Shown here piece by piece: positions 34,478-42,076 of a stretch of DNA of 46,416 nucleotides. The stretch comes from Proteobacteria bacterium UBA3588 (GTDB lineage Bacteria; Pseudomonadota; Gammaproteobacteria; Thiohalomonadales; Thiohalomonadaceae), in NCBI GenBank assembly GCA_002376325.1, contig DFMR01000036.1, forward strand, positions 1-46,416, given 5' to 3'. The notes under the pieces were generated by a model. The model saw nothing but the letters and a program-made list of their open reading frames with translations, was not told where the DNA came from and did not search any database. Position 1 is the stretch's first letter. Every line of letters starts with the position of its first letter. Made by a program: the position numbers and the translations under genes.

Positions 34478-35227
34478 ATGCCACGTCTGCTGCTTCTGCT
34501 GACCCTGATCGCCCTCGGCGGCTGCGCCACCGTCAACGGGTCGCACGACCCGCGCGATCCGTTCGAGGGCTTCAACCGGGGCGTCTACGCCTTCAACAGC
34601 GATTTCGACAACAAGGTGGCGAAACCGGTGGCCGAGGGCTATCAGAAGGTGGTGCCGCAGACCGCCCGTACCGGCGTTTCCAACTTTTTCAGCAACCTCG
34701 ACGATGTGATCGTGCTGGTCAACGACGTGCTGCAACTGAAAGGAGCCAAGGCGGCCTCCGACTTTTCGCGCCTGGCCTGGAATACCACGGCGGGGCTGTT
34801 CGGCCTGATCGACGTCGCCACCCCGATGGGACTGCCCAAGCACAACGAGGACTTTGGCCAGACCCTGGGGTATTGGGGCGTCCCCAGCGGCCCGTATCTG
34901 GTATTGCCGTTCCTCGGTCCCAGCGATTTTCGCGACGGCACCGGCGATCTGGTCGACTACACACAGGTGGATCAGCTCAATCGCATCAAGCCGTATCATC
35001 CGACCCGTCTGGCGGTCGAGGCGCTGGGTGCCGTCAACACCCGCACCAACCTGCTGCGCGCCAGCAATCTCCTTGACCAGGCCGCCCTCGATCCCTATAT
35101 CTTCATGCGTGAGGCCTACTTCCAACGGCGCCGGAGCGAGATCTACGACGGCAACCCGCCGCTCCCCGACTTCGGCGGCGATGAGGGGCTGCCGCCGGAT
35201 GATCCGCCCGACGTCGGCAATCCCTGA
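34478..35227 (+). CDS. mlaA: Outer-membrane lipoprotein MlaA (VacJ)
   Basis: Ring-shaped outer-membrane lipoprotein that removes misplaced phospholipids from the outer leaflet and passes them to MlaC. 249 residues with lipobox LGGC (Cys16), then DPRDPFEGFNRGVYAFNSDFD, NLDDVIVLVNDVLQLK, AWNTTAGLFGLIDVATPMGL and EDFGQTLGYWGVPSGPYLVLPFLGPS, all VacJ hallmarks. The open frame extends upstream over the zinc-ribbon gene; the ATG at 34478 is fixed by the signal peptide. The C-terminal tail is acidic and proline-rich. Confidence 0.96.
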   Translation: MPRLLLLLTLIALGGCATVNGSHDPRDPFEGFNRGVYAFNSDFDNKVAKPVAEGYQKVVPQTARTGVSNFFSNLDDVIVLVNDVLQLKGAKAASDFSRLAWNTTAGLFGLIDVATPMGLPKHNEDFGQTLGYWGVPSGPYLVLPFLGPSDFRDGTGDLVDYTQVDQLNRIKPYHPTRLAVEALGAVNTRTNLLRASNLLDQAALDPYIFMREAYFQRRRSEIYDGNPPLPDFGGDEGLPPDDPPDVGNP

Positions 35228-35278
35228 GCGGCGTGGCCCCATGCCGACGGCTTTCGACCTTAGCTGAAGACAGGCACC

Positions 35279-36250
35279 GTGCTCTGGATATCGATCTCGG
35301 CCATCATCGGCGGCTTTGCCTTGCTGGTTTGGAGTGCCGACCGCTTCATCACCGGGGCCGCCGCGATGGCACGCGACCTGGGCGTCTCTCCCCTCATCAT
35401 CGGCCTGACCATCGTCGGTTTCGGCACCTCGGTGCCCGAGATGCTGGTCTCCGCCATGGCCGCATGGGCAGGCGAACCCGGCCTGGCCATCGGTAACGCC
35501 ATCGGTTCCAACATCGCCAACATGGGTCTGGTACTCGGCAGCGCCGCCCTGCTGCGGCCGTTAGCGGTGCGGTCGCAAACGCTGAGACGCGAATTTCCCA
35601 TGCTGTTCGCCGTGATGCTGCTGGCGCTGGCGCTATTGTGGAACGGCCGGCTGGGACGGCTGGACGGCGTCATCCTGCTCGCCGCACTGGTCCTGCTGCT
35701 GGGCTGGCTCGTCCACCAGGGGCTGCGCGAACGCAGCGGCGACCCCATGGCGCGCGAGTACAGCGCGGAGATTCCGGCACAGATGCCGCTGGCCCGTGCC
35801 CTGTTGCTGGTGGCGGTGGGATTGGGGGCGTTGTTGATCAGTTCGCGCCTGCTGGTGTGGGGCGCCGTCAATATCGCCCACCTGCTGGGCGTCTCCGACC
35901 TGGTTATCGGCCTCACCGTGGTCGCCATCGGCACCAGTCTGCCGGAGCTGGCGGCATCGCTGTTCGGGGCTATCAGAAACGAACCCGACATTGCCATCGG
36001 CAACGTGTTGGGCTCAAATATGTTCAACTTGCTGGCGGTGATGGGTCTGCCGGGCCTGATCCACCCGCTGGCCGTGCCGCCGGAGGTGTTGCGGCGGGAC
36101 TTCCCGATCATGAGCGCCTTTGCCGTGGTGCTGTTCCTGATGGCCTACGGGTTCCGCGGCCCCGGCCGCCTGAGCCGCATCGAAGGCGCTCTGCTGCTGT
36201 GCGGCTTTATCGCCTATATGGGTCTGCTCTACCACCAGAGCGTCGGTTAG
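35279..36250 (+). CDS. yrbG: Calcium/sodium antiporter, CaCA superfamily (YrbG)
   Basis: Inner-membrane cation/Ca2+ exchanger-type protein. 323 residues, about ten helices in two inverted repeats. The alpha repeats are clear: GLTIVGFGTSVPEMLVSAMA followed by IGNAIGSNIANMGLVLG, and LTVVAIGTSLPELAASLFGA followed by IGNVLGSNMFNLLAV. The acidic Glu of each TSxPE is intact. It starts at GTG 35279. In E. coli yrbG also precedes kdsD. Confidence 0.94.
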   Translation: MLWISISAIIGGFALLVWSADRFITGAAAMARDLGVSPLIIGLTIVGFGTSVPEMLVSAMAAWAGEPGLAIGNAIGSNIANMGLVLGSAALLRPLAVRSQTLRREFPMLFAVMLLALALLWNGRLGRLDGVILLAALVLLLGWLVHQGLRERSGDPMAREYSAEIPAQMPLARALLLVAVGLGALLISSRLLVWGAVNIAHLLGVSDLVIGLTVVAIGTSLPELAASLFGAIRNEPDIAIGNVLGSNMFNLLAVMGLPGLIHPLAVPPEVLRRDFPIMSAFAVVLFLMAYGFRGPGRLSRIEGALLLCGFIAYMGLLYHQSVG

Positions 36251-36271
36251 AGTGTTACGAGGAGTTACACC

Positions 36272-36394
36272 ATGCAACGCGAGGATTTCACGGTCGCCGG
36301 CACCCGATGCGGCGGCGCCACCAACGTCCGCAGCGCACTGGAGCGCCGGGCCATTGCCGCCCAACCGCAAGAGCCGGGCTATCCCGAGGCCTAA
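36272..36394 (+). CDS. Candidate 40-residue small protein abutting kdsD
   Basis: ATG preceded by a good GAGGAG Shine-Dalgarno (36260-36265, spacing about 6), 40 codons, then TAA followed at once by the kdsD ATG (TAAATG). The predicted product starts MQREDFTVAGTRCGGATNV and has no recognisable domain, signal or membrane segment. It could be a genuine small protein or a leader peptide coupling ribosomes to kdsD. Composition is like its neighbours. Not recognised as any family. Confidence 0.5.
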   Translation: MQREDFTVAGTRCGGATNVRSALERRAIAAQPQEPGYPEA

Positions 36395-37381
36395 ATGACC
36401 CGCACCATCGACGACAACAAGCTGTGCCTGCTGGGCCGCGCGGTGATCGACACCGAGGCGGGCGCGGTGGCCGCCCTGGCGGAGCGCATCGACGCCGGCT
36501 TCGCCCGCGCCTGCCGCCACATGCTCGGCTGCGAGGGACGCATCATCGTCACCGGCATGGGCAAATCGGGCCACATCGGCGACAAGATCGCCGCCACCCT
36601 GGCCAGCACCGGCACCCCGGCCTTTTTCGTCCATCCGGGCGAGGCCAGCCACGGCGACCTGGGGATGGTGACGCCCAAGGACGTGGTGCTGGCGCTGTCC
36701 AACTCGGGCGAGACCGAGGAGATCCTCACCATCCTCCCGATCATCAAGCGCCTGGGGGTACCGCTCATCACCCTGACCGGCAATCCGCGTTCGCGCCTGG
36801 CCAAGGCGGCCAGCGTCAACCTCGACGTCAGCGTGGAAAAGGAGGCCTGCCCCCTCGGCCTGGCGCCGACCGCCAGCACCACCGCCTCCCTGGCGATGGG
36901 CGACGCCCTGGCCATCGCCCTGCTGGAGGCGCGCGGCTTTACCGCCCAGGACTTCGCCCTCTCCCACCCCGGCGGCCGTCTCGGCCGGCGGCTGCTGCTG
37001 CGGGTCGAGGACGTAATGCACACCGGCGACGAGATGCCCGTGGTCGACGCCGATGCAGGCTTGAGCGAGGCCCTGCTGGAGATGTCGCGCAAGGGGCTGG
37101 GGATGACCAACGTGGTCGACGCCAGCGGCCGCATCGCGGGCATCTTCACCGACGGCGACCTGCGCCGTCTGCTGGACCACGGCGAGGTGCATATCGCCAC
37201 CCTCAAGGTGGCCGAGGTGATGACCCGCAACTGCACCACCGTCACCGCCGAGCGGCTCGCCGCCGAGGTGCTGCACATCATGGACGAAAAACGCATCAAC
37301 GCCCTGCCGGTGGTCGGTGCCGACGGCCTGCTGTGCGGCGCCATCAACATGCACGACCTGCTGCGGGCAGGGGTGGTTTGA
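36395..37381 (+). CDS. kdsD: Arabinose-5-phosphate isomerase KdsD
   Basis: Interconverts ribulose-5-phosphate and arabinose-5-phosphate for Kdo synthesis. 328 residues. SIS domain about residues 38-175 with IIVTGMGKSGHIGDKIAATL, TPAFFVHPGEASHGDLGMV and ALSNSGETEEIL; two CBS domains about 205-328. AQDFALSHPGGRLGRRLLLRVEDVMH, the linker typical of KdsD/GutQ, is present. It is next to kdsC and the lpt genes. Confidence 0.96.
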   Translation: MTRTIDDNKLCLLGRAVIDTEAGAVAALAERIDAGFARACRHMLGCEGRIIVTGMGKSGHIGDKIAATLASTGTPAFFVHPGEASHGDLGMVTPKDVVLALSNSGETEEILTILPIIKRLGVPLITLTGNPRSRLAKAASVNLDVSVEKEACPLGLAPTASTTASLAMGDALAIALLEARGFTAQDFALSHPGGRLGRRLLLRVEDVMHTGDEMPVVDADAGLSEALLEMSRKGLGMTNVVDASGRIAGIFTDGDLRRLLDHGEVHIATLKVAEVMTRNCTTVTAERLAAEVLHIMDEKRINALPVVGADGLLCGAINMHDLLRAGVV

Positions 37382-37388
37382 ATGGGTG

Positions 37389-37440
37389 GTGGGGAGTGGG
37401 AAAGGCGATACATTGGTTCATCCCACTCCCCACTCCCCAC
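37389..37440. repeat. GGGGAGTGG inverted and tandem repeat between kdsD and kdsC
   Basis: GTGGGGAGTGGGA (37389-37401) and its exact reverse complement TCCCACTCCCCAC (37421-37433) form a 13-bp stem with a 19-nt loop. The right arm continues into tandem ACTCCCC units to 37440. No T-run follows. A second short hairpin, CGTCCCG...CGGGACG, lies at 37454-37473. Confidence 0.7.
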
Positions 37441-37493
37441 TATCCAATAACAACGTCCCGCAACGACGGGACGAGAGTTTCAGGGGAGCATCG

Positions 37494-38018
37494 ATGCAGG
37501 ACATTCTGGAACGGGCGGCGCAGATTCGCCTGGTGATCTTCGATGTGGACGGGGTGCTGACCGACGGCAGCCTGTTCCTGGGCGACGACGGCCAGGAGTA
37601 CAAGGCGTTCCACTCCCGCGACGGCCACGGCATGAAGATGCTGCAGGAAACGGGCGTGGAGATCGGCATCATCACCGGGCGCAGCTCGCAGGTGGTGGAG
37701 TACCGCATGAATAATCTAGGCATCCGTCACGTCTACCAGGGCAAGCTGGATAAACTGCCGGCTTACGACGAACTGGTCGCCAAACTGGGATTGGTACCGC
37801 AGCAGGTGGCCTATGTCGGCGACGATGTGGTCGACCTGCCGGTGCTGCGCCGCAGCGGCCTGGCGCTGGCGGTGCAGGACGCCCATCCGCTGGTCAAACA
37901 GCATGCCCACTGGATCAGCGAGCATGGCGGCGGCCGCGGCGCCGCCCGCGAGGTATGCGAATTCATCATGCGCGCCCAGGGCACATTGGAACGACAGCTG
38001 CTGAAGTACCTGGCATGA
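37494..38018 (+). CDS. kdsC: 3-deoxy-D-manno-octulosonate 8-phosphate phosphatase KdsC
   Basis: HAD-family phosphatase that releases Kdo from Kdo-8-P. 174 residues. The nucleophile motif IFDVDGVLTDG (Asp17, Asp19) and the later GDDVVDLPVL metal loop are present. It is small and lacks a cap domain, consistent with tetrameric KdsC. The ATG at 37494 is preceded by GGGGAG; the open frame upstream is the repeat region and the kdsD end. Confidence 0.96.
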   Translation: MQDILERAAQIRLVIFDVDGVLTDGSLFLGDDGQEYKAFHSRDGHGMKMLQETGVEIGIITGRSSQVVEYRMNNLGIRHVYQGKLDKLPAYDELVAKLGLVPQQVAYVGDDVVDLPVLRRSGLALAVQDAHPLVKQHAHWISEHGGGRGAAREVCEFIMRAQGTLERQLLKYLA

Positions 38019-38073
38019 GCCCGCGCCGCCAATATCCGTCAACCCCTCGCCGTGACCATGGAGCCGCGGCACC

Positions 38074-38634
38074 GTGAATCGCCGCATCCTGATAATCACG
38101 GTGCTGGTGGCGCTGGTGGTGCTTGCCGACAACTGGCTGTCGAAACGGCGCGAGCAGAAACTGCCGGCCGCCGTGACCGCGGGCCATATACCCGATTACT
38201 TTCTGCGCGACTTCACCGCAACCACCATGAACCCGCAGGGCCAGCCTGAGCAACGGCTCACGGCGCAGCTGATGGACCACTATAGCGACGACGACAGCAT
38301 GGAGCTGACCGCACCGCAACTGACGCTGTTCCAACCCTCGGGAGCCCCGTGGCACGTCGTCGCCGCCCGCGGCCGCATCATCGACGGCGGCAGGGAGGTG
38401 CGGCTCAGCGGCGGCGTACGCATGAGCCACGTCGACCAGGGCGCTACGACGACGCTGACCACCGCTCACCTGTTGATCCGACCCAAGCAGCGTTATGCCG
38501 AAACCGACGCGGCGGTCACGGTCACCACCCCGCAGGGGCAGGTGGACGCGGTCGGCATGCAAGCCGACATGGCGGCGCAACGATTGCTGCTGCTATCCAA
38601 AGTACGGGGGACTTATGTGCCGCAGACCCATTGA
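38074..38634 (+). CDS. lptC: LPS export protein LptC
   Basis: Bitopic inner-membrane protein that relays LPS from LptBFG to LptA. 186 residues from a GTG at 38074; the N-terminal helix is about 5-20 and a periplasmic beta-jellyroll follows (IPDYFLRDFTATTMNPQGQP, LRDF...MNPQG being the conserved LptC opening). Sequence is diverged as usual for LptC. It overlaps lptA by 20 nt. Confidence 0.93.
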   Translation: MNRRILIITVLVALVVLADNWLSKRREQKLPAAVTAGHIPDYFLRDFTATTMNPQGQPEQRLTAQLMDHYSDDDSMELTAPQLTLFQPSGAPWHVVAARGRIIDGGREVRLSGGVRMSHVDQGATTTLTTAHLLIRPKQRYAETDAAVTVTTPQGQVDAVGMQADMAAQRLLLLSKVRGTYVPQTH

Positions 38635-39133
38635 TACCGCGCTGTTGCTGCTGTTGCTCCTGCCCGGAGCGGCCGCCGCATTGGAGAGCGATCACACACA
38701 GCCGATTCACGTCCAGGCCGACCGCGTGGTGCTGGACAACCGCCATGGCACCAGCACCTATCGCGGCCACGTCGTCTTCGATCAGGGCTCGCTGCACCTG
38801 GATGCGGATAGCCTCACGGCCTATCGCAGCGGCACCACGCTGGAGCGCGTCGAGGCCGAAGGCTCGCCGGTGCGCTTCCGCCAGAGGGCGGGCAAAAAAG
38901 GCACCGAGGTGCAAGGCAGCGCGCAACGAATCGAGTACCGGGCGAAGATCGGCCGCATCGTGCTGCAGGGCGCGGCCCGGGTGCAGCGCGGCAGCGACCA
39001 TATGAGCGGCGAGCGCATCGAGTATGACGTACGCCGCGGCGTCGTCACGGCCAGCGGCGGCGGCGGCGACCAGCGCGTGCATGCCACCATCCGCCCCAAA
39101 CAGACCCCGCCCGCCGGAGACAAATCGCCGTGA
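38615..39133 (+). CDS. lptA: Periplasmic LPS transport protein LptA
   Basis: Periplasmic bridge protein of the LPS export machine. 172 residues with a Sec signal peptide (cleavage near PGAAAA, about residue 22), then DHTQPIHVQADRVVLDNRHG, the OstA/LptA N-terminal motif, and QGSAQRIEYRAKIGRIVLQG. The ATG at 38615 lies inside lptC. The stop overlaps the lptB GTG by four bases. Confidence 0.94.
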   Translation: MCRRPIDTALLLLLLLPGAAAALESDHTQPIHVQADRVVLDNRHGTSTYRGHVVFDQGSLHLDADSLTAYRSGTTLERVEAEGSPVRFRQRAGKKGTEVQGSAQRIEYRAKIGRIVLQGAARVQRGSDHMSGERIEYDVRRGVVTASGGGGDQRVHATIRPKQTPPAGDKSP

Positions 39134-39879
39134 CCAATCCCGACACCACGCCCCGTTCCCGCCTCAGCGCCGAAGGCCTGGCCAAACGCTACCGTGCACG
39201 CGAGGTGGTGAAACAGGTCTCGTTGCACATCGACAGCGGTGAGGTGGTGGGCCTGCTCGGTCCCAACGGCGCCGGCAAGACCACCAGCTTCTACATGATC
39301 GTCGGCCTGGTCCCGTGCGACGCCGGCAGCATTACCATCGACGGGCGCGACATTACCCGCGAGCCGATCCACCAGCGGGCACGCCTCGGCATCGGCTACC
39401 TGCCCCAGGAGGCGTCGGTATTCCGCAAGCTGTCGGTGGAGGACAACATCCTCGGCATCCTTGAAACCCGCGCCGGGCTGTCGCGGCAGCAGCGGGAAGA
39501 GAAACTCGAGGCGCTGCTGGAGGAGCTGCACATCGCCCATATCCGCGCCAACCTCGGCATGAGCCTCTCCGGCGGTGAGCGCCGCCGCGTCGAGATCGCC
39601 CGCGCCCTGGCGATGGAGCCGCGCTTCATCCTGCTCGACGAACCGTTCGCCGGCGTCGACCCCATCTCCGTGCTCGACATCCAGGGCATCGTCAACCACT
39701 TGCGGGATCGCGGCATCGGGGTGTTGATCACCGACCACAACGTGCGCGAGACGCTGGGTATCTGCGAACGCGGCTATATCATGAGCGACGGCCAGGTGAT
39801 CGCCGAAGGGACGCCGGCGCAGCTGCTGGAGGACCCGCAGGTGCGGCGGGTCTACCTCGGCGAAGACTTCCGCCTCTAG
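39130..39879 (+). CDS. lptB: LPS export ABC transporter ATP-binding protein LptB
   Basis: ATPase powering LPS extraction with LptFG. 249 residues. Walker A GPNGAGKT (about 44-51), Q-loop GYLPQEASVFRKL, signature LSGGERRR, Walker B FILLDEPFAGVDPISV and H-loop LITDHNVRETL. The C-terminus VRRVYLGEDFRL ends exactly where LptB proteins normally end, immediately before a palindromic element. It starts at GTG (GTGA overlap). Confidence 0.98.
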   Translation: MTNPDTTPRSRLSAEGLAKRYRAREVVKQVSLHIDSGEVVGLLGPNGAGKTTSFYMIVGLVPCDAGSITIDGRDITREPIHQRARLGIGYLPQEASVFRKLSVEDNILGILETRAGLSRQQREEKLEALLEELHIAHIRANLGMSLSGGERRRVEIARALAMEPRFILLDEPFAGVDPISVLDIQGIVNHLRDRGIGVLITDHNVRETLGICERGYIMSDGQVIAEGTPAQLLEDPQVRRVYLGEDFRL

Positions 39880-40043
39880 GAACCTGTCGGACTATGGTGC
39901 CCGTAGCGAGCAAGGTGGGAGAGCGAGGCCAAATTTTCATGATTTCGAGGCGCATAGTTGTTCTACGCAACGAGAAATCGGGGAAATTTGGGCCGCTCTC
40001 CCACCGGCGCAGTAGGAGCATCCATAGTCCGACAGGCTCCTAG
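39876..40043. repeat. 168-bp near-palindromic MITE-like element after lptB
   Basis: Terminal inverted repeats of 22 bp with one mismatch: CTAGGAACCTGTCGGACTAT at 39876 onward and the inverse ending ACAGGCTCCTAG at 40043. Inside, a second exact arm pair GGTGGGAGAGCG (39914-39925) and CGCTCTCCCACC (39994-40005) is followed by a diverged CAAATTT...GATTTC arm, so nearly the whole element can fold on itself. No ORF is inside. The lptB stop TAG (39877-39879) is within the left end. Size and structure fit a non-autonomous miniature transposable element. Confidence 0.8.
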
Positions 40044-40116
40044 GCGCACCCCCCCATGGCATCCCGTCCGCAAACCGGTCTCCCGAGCGCCGCCTTTTCG
40101 CCGACGTTGGCCTTTT

Positions 40117-40140
40117 GGCATGCCATTTGCGCTAGAATAG
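40117..40140 (+). promoter_or_regulatory. Sigma54-like -24/-12 promoter upstream of rpoN
   Basis: TTGGCATGCCATTTGCG (40117-40133) has the invariant GG (40119-40120) and GC (40131-40132) separated by exactly 10 bp, the defining sigma54 spacing, with TGGCA and TTGC both matching consensus. It lies about 50 bp before the rpoN ATG. A TAGAAT at 40135-40140 could serve as a sigma70 -10 but lacks a well-spaced -35. The remainder of 40044-40181 holds no gene. Confidence 0.5.
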
Positions 40141-40181
40141 TCCCCTAGACGGCCCGCGTTCGCGCGCCCACCAAAAGAACG

Positions 40182-41681
40182 ATGAAACAGTCCTTACAAC
40201 TCCGTCTCGGTCAACAACTCACCATGACCCCCCAGCTGCAGCAGGCGATCCGCCTGTTGCAGCTGTCGACGCTCGAGCTGCAGCTGGAAATCCAGCAGGC
40301 ACTGGAGTCCAACGTCATGTTGGAGATGATGGAGGAAAACGAAGAAGAGGATGCCGAAGAGCCGCGCGGCGACGAATCCGCGCCCTTCGCCGAGGCGGAC
40401 GCCGCGGGACCGGAGCAGTCGTTGGAAGAGTCCAGGACCGACCATGACCTGGAGTTGCAGGGGGGCGGAGAAATCCCGGACGAACTGCCGGTGGACAGCG
40501 CCTGGGAAGACATTTACGACGCTGTCGGCAGCGGCTCCGGCAGTGCCGGCGGCGACAACGACGACCGCGACTACGAATACGGCGACACCTCCAGTGAAAC
40601 ACTGCAAGAGCATCTGCTGTGGCAGCTGCGGCTGACCCCGATGAGCGACACCGATCGCGTCATCGCCGAAACCATCATCGACTCAGTGAACGACGACGGC
40701 CTGCTCGGCAGCCCGCTGGAAGGGCTCTATGAGTCGCTGCGCGAACAGATGGACATCGAGTTCGATGAAGTGGAGGCGGTACTGCATGCGGTGCAGAGTC
40801 TGGATCCGCCCGGCGTCGCCGGCCGCGATCTGCGCGAAAGCCTGCTGCTGCAGTTGCGCCAGCTGCCGGAGCAGACGCCCTGCCGCGCCGATGCGCTGCG
40901 GCTGCTCAGCGACCATTTCCAGCTGTTGGCCAACCACGACTACGCCCAGCTCAAACGCCGCCTCAAACTGGACGAGGAGGCGCTTGGCCGTACCATTCGC
41001 CTGATCCAGTCGCTTAATCCGCGGCCCGGCTCGCAGATCTCGACCGCCAGGACCGAATACATCGTCCCCGACGTAATCGTGCGCAAGGTCAAGGGCAGCT
41101 GGCGGGTCGAACTGAACCCCGACGCGGCACCGCGCCTGCGCATCAACCCGACCTACGCCGGTCTGATGAAACAGGTCAGCAATGCCAGCGACAACACCAC
41201 CATGAAGAATCACATGCAGGAGGCACGCTGGTTCATCAAGAGCCTGCAAAGCCGCAATGAGACCCTGCTCAAGGTCGCCAGCTGCATCGTCGAACACCAG
41301 CGCGGTTTTTTAGAGCAAGGCGAGGTGGCAATGAAGGCGCTGGTACTCCATGATATTGCTCAGGAGGTGGGCATGCATGAATCGACCATCTCACGGGTGA
41401 CGACCAAGAAATATATGCATACGCCGCGGGGTATCTTCGAGCTCAAGTACTTCTTCTCCAGTCACGTCAGTACCGCCAGTGGCGGAGAATGCTCGTCCAC
41501 CGCCATCCGCGCGCTGATAAAGAAGATGATCGCTGAAGAGAACACGACCAAGCCGCTCAGTGACAGCAAGATCGCGCAAACCCTCTGCAATCAGGGGATA
41601 AATGTAGCGCGTCGCACCGTGGCGAAATACCGCGAAGCGATGGCCATTGCCCCCTCCAACGAGCGCAAGCGCTTAACCTGA
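40182..41681 (+). CDS. rpoN: RNA polymerase sigma-54 factor RpoN
   Basis: Alternative sigma factor for -24/-12 promoters, requiring AAA+ activators. 499 residues. Region I (1-50) is Gln/Leu-rich (LRLGQQLTMTPQLQQAIRLL), region II (about 50-145) is strongly acidic and low-complexity, and region III follows. The RpoN box ARRTVAKYRE is intact at 476-485, and the helix-turn-helix region HDIAQEVGMHESTISRVTT is present. It sits downstream of the palindromic element and heads the hpf-pts cluster. Confidence 0.98.
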   Translation: MKQSLQLRLGQQLTMTPQLQQAIRLLQLSTLELQLEIQQALESNVMLEMMEENEEEDAEEPRGDESAPFAEADAAGPEQSLEESRTDHDLELQGGGEIPDELPVDSAWEDIYDAVGSGSGSAGGDNDDRDYEYGDTSSETLQEHLLWQLRLTPMSDTDRVIAETIIDSVNDDGLLGSPLEGLYESLREQMDIEFDEVEAVLHAVQSLDPPGVAGRDLRESLLLQLRQLPEQTPCRADALRLLSDHFQLLANHDYAQLKRRLKLDEEALGRTIRLIQSLNPRPGSQISTARTEYIVPDVIVRKVKGSWRVELNPDAAPRLRINPTYAGLMKQVSNASDNTTMKNHMQEARWFIKSLQSRNETLLKVASCIVEHQRGFLEQGEVAMKALVLHDIAQEVGMHESTISRVTTKKYMHTPRGIFELKYFFSSHVSTASGGECSSTAIRALIKKMIAEENTTKPLSDSKIAQTLCNQGINVARRTVAKYREAMAIAPSNERKRLT

Positions 41682-41711
41682 TTCGACAATTTCTGAACAA
41701 AGGAGAACATC

Positions 41712-42044
41712 ATGCAATTGAACGTCACCGGCCATCACGTTGAAATCACGCCTGCCCTGAACAGCTACGTCAGCGGCAAGCTGGAGAAACTGGAGCGCCA
41801 TTTCGATCACGTCACCAACGTTCACGTGGTACTGAGCGTGGAAAAAATGCGCCAGAAGGCCGAGGCGACCATCTCCATCACCGGCAACAACCTGTTCGCC
41901 GATGCCGAAGACGAGGACATGTACGCCGCCATCGACGCCCTGGTCGACAAACTGGATCGCCAGATCTGCAAACACAAGGAAAAACTCACCGATCACCGCC
42001 GCTCCGAAGGTGCCGCGCGCAAAGGCGAGCCGGCCGCCGAGTAA
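41712..42044 (+). CDS. hpf: Ribosome hibernation promoting factor HPF
   Basis: Binds the 30S subunit and supports formation of dormant 100S ribosomes in stationary phase. 110 residues, so the short type without the dimerising C-terminal domain. MQLNVTGHHVEITPALNSYV, FDHVTNVHVVLSVEK and ADAEDEDMYAAIDALVDKLD are characteristic. It has a strong AAAGGAG site and follows rpoN by 30 nt, the conserved rpoN-hpf-ptsN order. Confidence 0.97.
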   Translation: MQLNVTGHHVEITPALNSYVSGKLEKLERHFDHVTNVHVVLSVEKMRQKAEATISITGNNLFADAEDEDMYAAIDALVDKLDRQICKHKEKLTDHRRSEGAARKGEPAAE

Positions 42045-42076
42045 ATCGGCACACCCGGAGCTGCGGACCTGTCGTG

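Noticed and set aside
37382..37450. 22-codon ORF starting right after the kdsD stop
   Set aside because: Its codons are entirely the GGGGAGTGG repeat and it has no ribosome-binding site of its own.
35638..37536. 632-residue plus-strand open frame over yrbG and kdsD
   Set aside because: Out-of-frame shadow in GC-rich sequence: low-complexity Arg/Gly/Pro-rich translation, while yrbG and kdsD have clear motifs in other frames.
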